This document shows, piece by piece, positions 26,410-34,135 of a DNA stretch of 46,285 nt. Where the stretch lies: NCBI GenBank assembly GCA_022781985.1, contig JALESH010000032.1, positions 1 to 46,285 of the forward strand, given 5' to 3'. Below the pieces are notes generated by a model, which made no database searches, was not told the DNA's origin, and worked only from the letters and a program-made list of their open reading frames with translations. The stretch comes from Lachnospiraceae bacterium. GTDB taxonomy: Bacteria; Bacillota; Clostridia; Lachnospirales; Lachnospiraceae. Within the stretch, counting starts at the first letter, position 1. The number at the start of each line of letters is the position of its first letter. A program made the translations under genes and the position numbers.

Positions 26410-26778
26410 ATGGTTATTAGTATGGAAAACCTTGCATTACAGGAAGCGGGCAAGACCTGTGGACAGCAGGAGGCAGTGGGATTGCTGGAGGTGTTTGGGC
26501 TGGTGTGTGCTTTTCTGGCCGCAGATGCAGGCTGCAAGGCAGGCAATGTAAGGCTGGAGGTCTTTGATAAGAATAAGCCGGCCAATGCCGACGCGCTGCC
26601 TGTTCCCCTGCTGGTTACCGTCAAGTTCAGGGGAGGTATTGCGGATGTGGAGGAGGCGATGCGGGCGGCAGAGGCGGTTGCGGCAGCCCATACCGGAATC
26701 GTATCCAGGCATATCATTCCAAGACCTACACAGGATACAGAAAAGATGCTGAAAATCAGCGCATTGGATAAAAATTAA
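26410..26778 (+). CDS. Divergent BMC-S shell protein with extended pore loop
   Basis: 122 aa with a BMC domain: [27 protein letters not shown] at the start and [15 protein letters not shown] at the end match the EutM/PduA frame. Where PduA-type proteins have the short pore loop KIGSG, this protein has a much longer Pro/Asn/Ala segment ([14 protein letters not shown]) before [11 protein letters not shown] 17-residue N-terminal leader is also present. The altered loop should change the size or chemistry of the hexamer pore. It opens a run of four consecutive BMC-S genes. An AGAAAGGG site precedes the chosen ATG. Confidence 0.85.
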   Translation: MVISMENLALQEAGKTCGQQEAVGLLEVFGLVCAFLAADAGCKAGNVRLEVFDKNKPANADALPVPLLVTVKFRGGIADVEEAMRAAEAVAAAHTGIVSRHIIPRPTQDTEKMLKISALDKN

Positions 26779-26806
26779 AACGAATTATATTATGGAGGAT
26801 GAGAGG

Positions 26807-27088
26807 ATGGCACAGGAAGCATTAGGAATGGTAGAAACAAGAGGACTCACAGCAGCCATTGAGGCAGCGGATGCAATGACCAAGGCAGCGGAGGTTGCAC
26901 TGGTGGGAACGGAAAAAATCGGTTCCGGACTGGTAACGGTTATGGTTCGCGGGGATGTGGGTGCCGTGAAGGCGGCAGTAGAGGCTGGCACCAGCGCAGC
27001 CAGCAGGCTGGGAGAGCTGGTGGCAACCCATGTGATTCCCAGGCCCCACAATGATGTGGAAAAGATTCTTCCCAAATTCAAGGGCTAA
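26807..27088 (+). CDS. pduA: BMC-S shell protein, PduA/EutM type (copy 1)
   Basis: 93 aa, canonical hexameric shell tile: [21 protein letters not shown], the pore loop [23 protein letters not shown] and the C-terminal [16 protein letters not shown]. Pore-lining Gly-Ser suggests passage of small polar metabolites such as 1,2-propanediol, as shown for PduA. The ATG at 26807 follows GGAGG by seven bases; an upstream ATG at 26792 contains that site and is rejected. Very similar to the copy at 27497, with a different shell gene between them. Confidence 0.96.
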   Translation: MAQEALGMVETRGLTAAIEAADAMTKAAEVALVGTEKIGSGLVTVMVRGDVGAVKAAVEAGTSAASRLGELVATHVIPRPHNDVEKILPKFKG

Positions 27089-27113
27089 GGCAGGGATTTA
27101 AAGGAGAGGCGGC

Positions 27114-27494
27114 ATGGGTAACGCATATGGATTCATAGAAATCACAGGTGTTGTGGCGGCAATGGATGCTCTGGATATTATGTGCAAGGCGGCAGATGTT
27201 ACGCTGGCCACCTGGGAGAGAAAGCTGGGCGGCAGGCTGGTTACACTGGTGGTGGAAGGAGAGGTGGAGGCAGTCCGGCAGTCAGTGGAGGCTGCCGCAG
27301 CCAATGCTTTGAAACGGCCGGTATCAACAGGGATCCTGCCCAATCCACATCCGGAAATCATAAGGATGGTAGAGCTGTCGGCAAGCCGTTTTAAGGGAAA
27401 ACCGGAGCCCTCCTCCAAGTCCAGGCTGCTTGGAGAGGATCCCCCGGATTTCGTTCCCAAAGAGGAAAAACAGACGATCAATAAGGAGGAATAG
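27114..27494 (+). CDS. BMC-S shell protein with charged C-terminal extension
   Basis: 126 aa. Residues 1-90 are a BMC domain ([34 protein letters not shown]), with a pore loop ERKLGGR instead of EKIGSG. The last 35 residues are a hydrophilic, probably disordered extension rich in Lys, Glu, Ser and Pro ([10 protein letters not shown]...[11 protein letters not shown]). The extension may reach into the lumen to hold cargo or bind another shell tile. AAAGGAG precedes the start. It separates the two PduA-like copies. Confidence 0.92.
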   Translation: MGNAYGFIEITGVVAAMDALDIMCKAADVTLATWERKLGGRLVTLVVEGEVEAVRQSVEAAAANALKRPVSTGILPNPHPEIIRMVELSASRFKGKPEPSSKSRLLGEDPPDFVPKEEKQTINKEE

Positions 27495-27496
27495 TT

Positions 27497-27772
27497 ATGG
27501 CATTAGAGGCGTTAGGAATGGTAGAGACCAGAGGATTGGTAGCAGCGGTTGAAGCCGCAGATGCGATGTGCAAAGCGGCGAATGTAACCCTGGTGGGCAC
27601 AGAGAAGATCGGCTCCGGCCTGGTGACCGTCATGGTACGGGGGGACGTAGGAGCAGTAAAGTCAGCTGTAGAAGCAGGGGCAAACAGTGCCGGCTCCTTG
27701 GGAGAGCTGGTGGCAACCCATGTGATCCCCAGGCCCCACGGCGATGTGGAAATGATACTGCCCAAGGCATAG
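27497..27772 (+). CDS. pduA: BMC-S shell protein, PduA/EutM type (copy 2)
   Basis: 91 aa canonical hexamer subunit with EKIGSG pore loop and [17 protein letters not shown] end. It differs from the 26807 product at only a minority of positions, so it arose by duplication. Differences such as Cys in [10 protein letters not shown] for Thr lie away from the pore. AAGGAGG at 27483-27489 precedes the ATG. A 10-bp stem-loop lies just downstream. Confidence 0.96.
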   Translation: MALEALGMVETRGLVAAVEAADAMCKAANVTLVGTEKIGSGLVTVMVRGDVGAVKSAVEAGANSAGSLGELVATHVIPRPHGDVEMILPKA

Positions 27773-27792
27773 GAAAGGCCGGCGGACGGCAC

Positions 27793-27816
27793 CGCTTTCT
27801 GCAGCGGCAGAAAGCG
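27793..27816 (+). other. Intra-operon 10-bp stem-loop after the shell genes
   Basis: CGCTTTCTGC (27793-27802), loop AGCG, GCAGAAAGCG (27807-27816): a perfect 10-bp hairpin 20 bp after the last PduA-like gene. No U tract follows, so it is probably not a terminator. Its place right after the block of shell genes suggests an mRNA-stabilising 3' end that keeps shell protein output above that of downstream enzymes. Confidence 0.6.
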
Positions 27817-27877
27817 CCGGAGCCGGAGAAAATGTTGCATGCGAATACCTTTCGCAGGGATTAGGATGGTGTGAAAC

Positions 27878-28522
27878 TTGAATACATATCAGAATATTGA
27901 AGAAATTACCAGGATGGTACTGCAGGCGATGGAAAGCTCCGGCAGCGGGAAAGGCGGTGTGAGAGTTCCTATCGGAGTGTCTGCAAGGCACATCCATCTG
28001 ACCCAGGAGGATGTGGAGAAGCTGTTTGGAGAGGGCTATCAGCTTACCAAAAAGAGCGAGCTGATGGGAGGGCAGTTTGCCTCCAATGAACAATGCACCC
28101 TGGTGGGACTGAAATTGCGGGCCATAGAAAATGTCCGCATCTTAGGGCCGGTAAGAAGCAGATCACAGGTGGAGATATCGGCCACGGATGCCAGAACCCT
28201 GGGCGTAAAGGCACCCATCCGGCAGTCGGGAGATATCCGGGGCTCAGCCCCCATTGCCCTGGTGGGTCCCAAGGGGGCCGTCTATCTGCAGGAGGGATGT
28301 ATCGTAGCGGCCAGACACATCCATATGTCAGCAGAGGATGCAAGGACGTCCGGCTATCGGGATGGAGACCTGGTCTCTGTGCGTATGGGGAATGAGAGAG
28401 GCGCAGTGCTGGATCAGGTGAAGATCCGGGTGGATGAATCCTTCACCCTGGAGATGCATATAGACACGGATGAGGCAAACGCCTGTCAGGTAAGGCAGGG
28501 CGACATGGCAACGATCATTTAG
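27878..28522 (+). CDS. pduL: Phosphate propanoyltransferase with encapsulation helix
   Basis: 214 aa. Converts propionyl-CoA plus phosphate to propionyl phosphate, releasing CoA inside the shell. Two PduL domains with zinc-binding His motifs SARHIHLTQEDV and AARHIHMSAEDA. The first 20 residues (NTYQNIEEITRMVLQAME) form an amphipathic encapsulation helix, followed by a Gly/Ser linker. I take the TTG at 27878 as start because it follows an in-frame stop at 27872 and gives this helix; the next ATG (27914) would cut most of the helix away. The ribosome binding site is weak, so expression may be low. Confidence 0.92.
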   Translation: MNTYQNIEEITRMVLQAMESSGSGKGGVRVPIGVSARHIHLTQEDVEKLFGEGYQLTKKSELMGGQFASNEQCTLVGLKLRAIENVRILGPVRSRSQVEISATDARTLGVKAPIRQSGDIRGSAPIALVGPKGAVYLQEGCIVAARHIHMSAEDARTSGYRDGDLVSVRMGNERGAVLDQVKIRVDESFTLEMHIDTDEANACQVRQGDMATII

Positions 28523-28555
28523 CGACAGCTTGGATTTGGGAAAGGGCACGGGGAT

Positions 28556-28825
28556 ATGATTATCGGGAAGGTTGTGGGAAGCTTATTTTCCACGAGAAAA
28601 AGTGAAAAATTAGTGGGCAACAAATTTATGATTGTAGAACCTGCAGAAACCATGGGATCAGCCGGGAGCCGTCTGGTTGCCATAGATATTATCGGAGCCG
28701 GAATCGGAGAATATGTGATGGTGGCACAGGGATCGGCTGCAAGGATCGGCTGCGACATGAAGGACGCTCCCATTGACGCAGCCATAGTAGGAATCATTGA
28801 TGAAGGACAGGATTGGAGCAGATAA
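28556..28825 (+). CDS. eutN: BMC vertex protein (EutN/CcmL family)
   Basis: 89 aa EutN/CcmL/PduN-type subunit that forms the pentamers closing the twelve vertices of the shell. Typical features: MIIGKVVGSLFSTRK at the start, ... KFMIVEP, AIDIIGAGIGEYVMVAQGSAAR and AIVGIID at the end. Its stop is 3 bp before the PduS start. Confidence 0.95.
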   Translation: MIIGKVVGSLFSTRKSEKLVGNKFMIVEPAETMGSAGSRLVAIDIIGAGIGEYVMVAQGSAARIGCDMKDAPIDAAIVGIIDEGQDWSR

Positions 28826-28827
28826 GT

Positions 28828-30156
28828 ATGCTGATCAATGAACTCAGGGAAATTGCAAGAGAAAGCGGTGTAGTGGGAGCCGGAGGAGCCGGTTTTCCGG
28901 CCTATGCCAAAATGACGGATCAGGCGGATACCATCATCCTGAATTGTGTGGAATGCGAGCCGCTGCTGAAGCTGCACAGGCAGCTTTTGGCAGCGTATAC
29001 GGAAGAAATCATTGGGATGCTGGATGCGGTGAGAGAGGCCTTCGGCGCCAAAGAAGCAGTAGTGGGAATCAAAAGGGAATATATGACTACCATCCGGGCA
29101 GTAAAAGAGGTTTTGGGAGATTACCCCGGGGTCAGGATCTGTGAATTGAGATCGGCCTATCCTATGGGGGATGAGGTAGTCTTGATTTATGAAGCCACCG
29201 GACGGGTGATCCGGCCGGGAGGGCTTCCTATAGATGAAAAAGTAGTGGTGTATAATGTAGAAACCATGTATAACCTGTACCGGGCAGTCTATGAGAAGGC
29301 TCCTGTGACAGATAAGCTGGTTTCTGTGGTGGGAGAGGTGGCCCGTCCTGCCACGCTCCGGCTTCCGTTAGGAACCACGGTAAAGCAGGCGGCGGCTATG
29401 GCAGGAGGGATAACCACAGAGAATCCCGCCTATGTCATGGGCGGGCCTATGATGGGACGGCTGGGAAGCGAAAGCACTGTGATCACAAAAACCACCAATG
29501 CCATCATTGTTCTGCCCGCAGATCACAGTCTGGCGGTGAGGATGACAAAAAACCTGGACATGGAAAGACGGCGGGCATCCTCCAGCTGCTGCCAGTGCAG
29601 GGCATGTACGGATCTGTGCTCCCGCCATGCCCTGGGGCATCCCATTGAGCCCCACAGGATCATGAGAGCCGTGGCAAATCAGGACATCAGTGATCTGAGT
29701 GTATATATCAATTCGGCTTATTGCAGCGGCTGCGGAATCTGTGAGAATTATGCCTGTCCCCAGGGACTGGCTCCAAAGTCCATCATACAGGAGTTTAAGG
29801 CGGGCCTGCGGGCGGCGGGTATCCGGGCGGAGAGGCTGGAGCCGGCACCGGTGGAGCCGGAACGGGAGTTCAGAAAGCTTCCTGTTCACCGTCTTGCGGT
29901 CAGGCTGGGTCTGGAACGGTATGATGTGGCAGCGCCCTTTGAGGATGGGGTACAGACTGTAGAATATGTGAAAATCCCTCTCAGCCAGCACATCGGAGCA
30001 CCGGCAAAGCCTTCTGTGAGCCCCGGGGATAGGGTGAGGAAGGGACAGAAAATAGGAGAAGCCGGAGAGGGACTGAGCGTGGCCATCCACTGTTCCGTGG
30101 ACGGTGTGGTAGAAAAGGCCGGCGCAAGGGAGATCGTGGTAAGAGCAAAGGATTGA
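28828..30156 (+). CDS. pduS: PduS-like flavin/Fe-S oxidoreductase (RnfC family)
   Basis: 442 aa. N-terminal NADH/FMN-binding domain with GAGGAGFPAYAK (residues 17-28), a soluble-ligand-binding beta-grasp (SLBB) domain near GEVARPATLRLPLGTTV, and two 4Fe-4S sites: Cys254/255, 257, 260, 264 and Cys299, 302, 305, 310. A C-terminal barrel-sandwich segment (SPGDRVRKGQKIGEA) follows. In the Pdu system PduS reduces cobalamin; here no B12 enzyme is present, so it more likely transfers electrons from NADH to another acceptor, perhaps through the Fe-S cluster of the adjacent PduT shell protein or to the glycyl-radical activase. Confidence 0.92.
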   Translation: MLINELREIARESGVVGAGGAGFPAYAKMTDQADTIILNCVECEPLLKLHRQLLAAYTEEIIGMLDAVREAFGAKEAVVGIKREYMTTIRAVKEVLGDYPGVRICELRSAYPMGDEVVLIYEATGRVIRPGGLPIDEKVVVYNVETMYNLYRAVYEKAPVTDKLVSVVGEVARPATLRLPLGTTVKQAAAMAGGITTENPAYVMGGPMMGRLGSESTVITKTTNAIIVLPADHSLAVRMTKNLDMERRRASSSCCQCRACTDLCSRHALGHPIEPHRIMRAVANQDISDLSVYINSAYCSGCGICENYACPQGLAPKSIIQEFKAGLRAAGIRAERLEPAPVEPEREFRKLPVHRLAVRLGLERYDVAAPFEDGVQTVEYVKIPLSQHIGAPAKPSVSPGDRVRKGQKIGEAGEGLSVAIHCSVDGVVEKAGAREIVVRAKD

Positions 30157-30196
30157 TGCGCGGGAGCATGGCAGCGTGGGAAGAAAGGGAGAGAGT

Positions 30197-30745
30197 ATGG
30201 CCAAAGCAATTGGTATGGTGGAATGTACTACGGTGGCCACCGGATTTAAAGCAGTGGATGGAATGGCAAAGGCGGCAGAGGTTGAGGTGCTGGAGGCAGA
30301 GGTGACCTGTCCCGGTAAATTTGTCATTCTGGTGAGCGGGGATCTGAGCGCGGTTCGCGCGGCGGTGGATTATGCAGCCGGAGCCTATGGGGAAAAAATC
30401 ATGGATACCTTTGTTCTGGGAAATCCTCATGAGGCAATTTTTCCTGCCATCTACGGAACAGCCCAGCCGGAAAAAATAGAAGCGCTGGGCATTTTGGAAA
30501 CCTATGATGTGGCTGCCCTCATTGTGGCGGCTGACCTAGCGGCCAAAACGGCCATTGTAGAGCTGATTGAACTGCGTCTGGCCAAGGGAATGTGCGGAAA
30601 AAGCTATATGCTGCTGACGGGCAGTGTATCCGCCGTGGAGGCTGCCATTGAAAAGGCCAAGGCAGAGGCGGGAGAGCGGGGCATGCTCCTGGACAGTTCC
30701 GTGATCGCCCGTCCCAGTGACAAAATCATGAAATATATTTTCTAA
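30197..30745 (+). CDS. pduT: BMC-T shell protein, PduT type with Fe-S ligand
   Basis: 182 aa with two tandem BMC domains (start KAIGMVECTTVATGFKAVDGM; second near EALGILETYDVAALIVAADLA), forming trimers. Cys38 in VTCPGKF corresponds to the cysteine that holds a 4Fe-4S cluster in the trimer pore of PduT, so an electron conduit across the shell is expected. It directly follows pduS, its usual partner. The ATG at 30197 follows GGGAGAG. Confidence 0.94.
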   Translation: MAKAIGMVECTTVATGFKAVDGMAKAAEVEVLEAEVTCPGKFVILVSGDLSAVRAAVDYAAGAYGEKIMDTFVLGNPHEAIFPAIYGTAQPEKIEALGILETYDVAALIVAADLAAKTAIVELIELRLAKGMCGKSYMLLTGSVSAVEAAIEKAKAEAGERGMLLDSSVIARPSDKIMKYIF

Positions 30746-30774
30746 AGCCTGAACAGGATTTTGGAGGAAGAACC

Positions 30775-31560
30775 ATGCTTGCAGTGGAACGACGGAAGAG
30801 AATACTGGAAAAAGTCTATGAGGAAAAGAAGGTTATTGTCAGCGGGCTGAGCAGGGAATTTAATGTATCGGAGGAAACCATCCGCAGAGATCTGGAAAAG
30901 CTGGCGGAGGAAGGGCATATTATTAAAAGCTATGGAGGAGCCGTCATCAATGAAAGGGGAAATATTGACCTGCCCTTTAATGTGAGATGGAAATCCAGTA
31001 CTTTGGGAAAACAGAAAATTGCGGAGCTGATCCGTGAGGAGATTCAGGACGGAGAGCATATTTTCCTGGATGCTTCCACTACAGCAGTTTTTATAGCGAA
31101 AAATATAAAATGTAAAAAGCATATGACAATTATCACCAATTCTATTGAAAACCTGCTGGAGCTGTCCGATGTGTCGGGCTGGGATATTATCAGTACAGGA
31201 GGGCTTCTGAAGGCAGGCTCCATGGCTTTGATAGGGAAAAAAGCGGCGGACGGCATCGAGTGCTACAATGCAGATAAGCTTTTTTTCTCCTGCAAGGGAC
31301 TGGATTTGGAGAAGGGGGTCCTGGAAGGCAATGATGAGATGGCCGGTATCAAACAGAGCATGATCCATTCTGCAGCCAGGGTGTATCTGGCGGCAGATTC
31401 CTCAAAGTTTGATAAGGTGGCTTTTTCCAGGATCTGTCCTCTCTCCCGTCTGGATGCCATCGTGACGGATCAAAGACCGGAGGAAAGATGGATGCAGGCT
31501 TTGGAGGAATATGGGATACAATGCATTTATCCCAGGCAGAAACCTCAAAAAACAGATTAG
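30775..31560 (+). CDS. DeoR-family transcriptional regulator
   Basis: 261 aa. N-terminal winged helix-turn-helix (VERRKRILEKVYEEKK, then VSGLSREFNVSEETIRRDLEKL) and a C-terminal sugar-phosphate sensor domain with FLDASTTAVFIAKNI and AADSSKFDKVAFSRICPL, typical of DeoR/GlpR repressors. Such regulators respond to phosphorylated sugars; fuculose 1-phosphate or a metabolite of it is plausible. It lies between pduT and the diol dehydratase gene, and GGAGGAAGA precedes the ATG. Probable repressor of the microcompartment promoter near 21520. Confidence 0.93.
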   Translation: MLAVERRKRILEKVYEEKKVIVSGLSREFNVSEETIRRDLEKLAEEGHIIKSYGGAVINERGNIDLPFNVRWKSSTLGKQKIAELIREEIQDGEHIFLDASTTAVFIAKNIKCKKHMTIITNSIENLLELSDVSGWDIISTGGLLKAGSMALIGKKAADGIECYNADKLFFSCKGLDLEKGVLEGNDEMAGIKQSMIHSAARVYLAADSSKFDKVAFSRICPLSRLDAIVTDQRPEERWMQALEEYGIQCIYPRQKPQKTD

Positions 31561-31586
31561 ACCAAGGAAAGGAATGGGAACAGGAG

Positions 31587-34118
31587 ATGGTTACATATAA
31601 CAGCACACCCGTTGCAAAATCCCACCGGATCGGCAGGCTGGTGGAACATTTGTTTGCGAAAATGCCCGAAATCGAAGCCTCCCGGGCAGAACTGATTACG
31701 GAAGCCTATCAGCAGACGGAGGGGCTGCCGACAATTATTCGCAAGGCCAGGGCACTGGAGCATATTTTGAAGAATCTTCCTATTATCATCCGTCCGGAAG
31801 AGCTGATCGTCGGGAGTACCACACTGGCCCCCAGAGGCTGTCAGACCTATCCGGAATTTTCTTACGAATGGCTGGAGGCAGAGTTTGATACAGTGGCGGC
31901 TCGAAGTGCTGACCCCTTCTATATTTCGGATGACACAAAGGAAAGATTATTGAAGGCCAATGCATACTGGAAGGGAAAGACAACCAGCGAATTGGCAACC
32001 TCCTATATGGCGCCCGAGACTCTGCGGGCAATGAAGCACAATTTCTTTACCCCCGGCAACTACTTCTACAATGGAGTGGGGCATGTTACCGTGCAGTATG
32101 ATCAGGTGCTCCGTCTGGGCCTGAAGGGCATCAGGGGCAAAGCGGAGAAGGAGATGGAGGAGTGCCGGTTCGGGGATCCGGACTATGCCACAAAGATGCG
32201 CTTTCTGGAAGCGGTGGTGATTTCCTGTGATGCGGTCATTGCCTATGCAAACCGCTACGCGGTATTGGCAGAGGAGATGGCCGGCCGGGAGAAGGATGCC
32301 GGCCGGCAGAAAGAATTGATGAGGATCTCGGAAATCTGCAGGAGAGTTCCGGAGCACCCGGCAGAGAGCTTTCAGGAGGCCTGCCAATCCTTCTGGTTTA
32401 TTCAGCAGGTGCTTCAGATTGAGTCCAGCGGACATTCCATTTCACCGGGACGTTTCGACCAGTATATGTACCCCTATTATGAGAAGGACCGGCAGGCCGG
32501 CACCCTGACCAGAGAGTACGCTCAGGAATTGATCGACTGTATCTGGGTAAAGCTGAACGATCTGAATAAATGCAGGGATGCAGCCAGTGCGGAGGGCTTT
32601 GCAGGGTATTCCCTGTTCCAGAATCTCATTGTAGGCGGGCAGACGGCGGACGGAAGGGATGCCACCAACGATCTCTCCTTTATGTGCATTGATGCTTCTC
32701 ATCATGTATTTCTGCCTCAGCCCTCTCTTTCCATCCGAGTGTGGAACGGCTCCTCCAAGGAGCTGCTGCTGAGGGCGGCGGAATTGACCAGGACGGGCAT
32801 CGGCCTGCCGGCCTACTATAATGATGAGGTGATCATCCCGGCACTGATCAACCGGGGCATATCCATGGATGATGCCAGAGGGTACAATATCATAGGCTGT
32901 GTGGAGCCTCAGGTTCCGGGAAAGACGGACGGCTGGCATGATGCGGCGTTTTTCAATATGTGCCGTCCCCTGGAAATGGTATTCTCCAACGGATATGATG
33001 GGGGAGAGCAGGCCAGCATACAGACGGGAGAGGTGGAGTCCTTCCGAACCTTTGAGGAGTTTTATGAGGCATATGAAAAGCAGATGAACTATAATATTTC
33101 CCTGCTGGTAAATGCAGACAATGCCATTGACCTGGCTCACGCGGCCCTCTGCCCTCTGCCCTTCCTTTCCTGCCTGGTGGATGACTGTATCAGAAAGGGG
33201 ATCAGCGTACAGGAAGGCGGTGCCGTATACAACTTTACAGGGCCCCAGGGCTTTGGCATCGCCAATGTGGCGGACTCCTTATATACCGTAAAGAAGCTGG
33301 TATTTGAGGAAAAGAAGGTAACCATGGGAGAGCTGAAACGTGCTCTGTCCATGAATTTCGGAAAGGGCTTTGATGAAATCACGGCCAGGGAAATCGCCCT
33401 GCAGGTGGGACGGGAGCTGGCTGCCCGGGGGCAGGAGGTCACAGAGGAAATGATCGCTGCCACTATCAGGCAGGTATTGGCCATGGAATTGCCGGAGGCA
33501 GAAAAGAAACGTTATCAGGAGATTCTGGATCTGATCGATGAGCTGCCCAAGTTCGGCAACGATCTGGATGAGGTGGACAGTATGGCCAGGGAGGCGGCCT
33601 ATCTGTATACCAGGCCGCTGCAGCAGTACAGGAATCCCAGGGGAGGGATATTCCAGGCGGGACTGTATCCGGTATCGGCCAATGTGCCCCTGGGCGCGCA
33701 GACCGGAGCCACACCGGACGGAAGGCTGGCCCATACCCCGGTAGCCGACGGCGTATCCCCTTCCTCGGGAAGGGATGTGAACGGTCCTACCGCAGCATGC
33801 AACTCTGTGGCGCGGCTGGATCACAGCATAGCCAGCAACGGCACCCTGTTCAATATGAAGATGCACCCTACGGCAATGTCCGGGCAGAAGGGGCTGGAGA
33901 ACTTTGTATCCCTGATCCGGGGCTATTTTGACCAGAAGGGCATGCATATGCAGTTCAATGTGGTGGATCGCCAGACCCTGCTGGATGCCCAGAAAAATCC
34001 GGAAAAATACAGTGGGCTGGTGGTGCGTGTGGCAGGCTATTCCGCGCTTTTTACAACTCTTTCCAAGTCTCTCCAGGATGATATCATCCGCAGAACGGAG
34101 CAGGCAGTGAATCGATAA
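31587..34118 (+). CDS. B12-independent 1,2-propanediol dehydratase (glycyl radical enzyme)
   Basis: 843 aa glycyl radical enzyme. The active-site loop is GCVEPQ with thiyl Cys438 and Glu440; the radical loop is RVAGYSALF with Gly817. His166 (GVGHVTV) and an Asp in GKTDGWHD complete the diol/glycerol dehydratase pattern. These positions match what I recall for the Roseburia inulinivorans propanediol dehydratase. It converts (S)-1,2-propanediol to propionaldehyde. The ATG at 31587 is adjacent to CAGGAG; longer in-frame starts (31488, 31521) lie in the DeoR gene and give no amphipathic helix. Unlike five other cargo candidates it shows no clear encapsulation peptide. Confidence 0.95.
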   Translation: MVTYNSTPVAKSHRIGRLVEHLFAKMPEIEASRAELITEAYQQTEGLPTIIRKARALEHILKNLPIIIRPEELIVGSTTLAPRGCQTYPEFSYEWLEAEFDTVAARSADPFYISDDTKERLLKANAYWKGKTTSELATSYMAPETLRAMKHNFFTPGNYFYNGVGHVTVQYDQVLRLGLKGIRGKAEKEMEECRFGDPDYATKMRFLEAVVISCDAVIAYANRYAVLAEEMAGREKDAGRQKELMRISEICRRVPEHPAESFQEACQSFWFIQQVLQIESSGHSISPGRFDQYMYPYYEKDRQAGTLTREYAQELIDCIWVKLNDLNKCRDAASAEGFAGYSLFQNLIVGGQTADGRDATNDLSFMCIDASHHVFLPQPSLSIRVWNGSSKELLLRAAELTRTGIGLPAYYNDEVIIPALINRGISMDDARGYNIIGCVEPQVPGKTDGWHDAAFFNMCRPLEMVFSNGYDGGEQASIQTGEVESFRTFEEFYEAYEKQMNYNISLLVNADNAIDLAHAALCPLPFLSCLVDDCIRKGISVQEGGAVYNFTGPQGFGIANVADSLYTVKKLVFEEKKVTMGELKRALSMNFGKGFDEITAREIALQVGRELAARGQEVTEEMIAATIRQVLAMELPEAEKKRYQEILDLIDELPKFGNDLDEVDSMAREAAYLYTRPLQQYRNPRGGIFQAGLYPVSANVPLGAQTGATPDGRLAHTPVADGVSPSSGRDVNGPTAACNSVARLDHSIASNGTLFNMKMHPTAMSGQKGLENFVSLIRGYFDQKGMHMQFNVVDRQTLLDAQKNPEKYSGLVVRVAGYSALFTTLSKSLQDDIIRRTEQAVNR

Positions 34119-34135
34119 GGAAGGTGAAGACCAGG

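Noticed and set aside
31488-31586. N-terminal extension of the diol dehydratase within the DeoR gene
   Set aside because: No ribosome site, reads over the end of DeoR, and the peptide is not an amphipathic helix.
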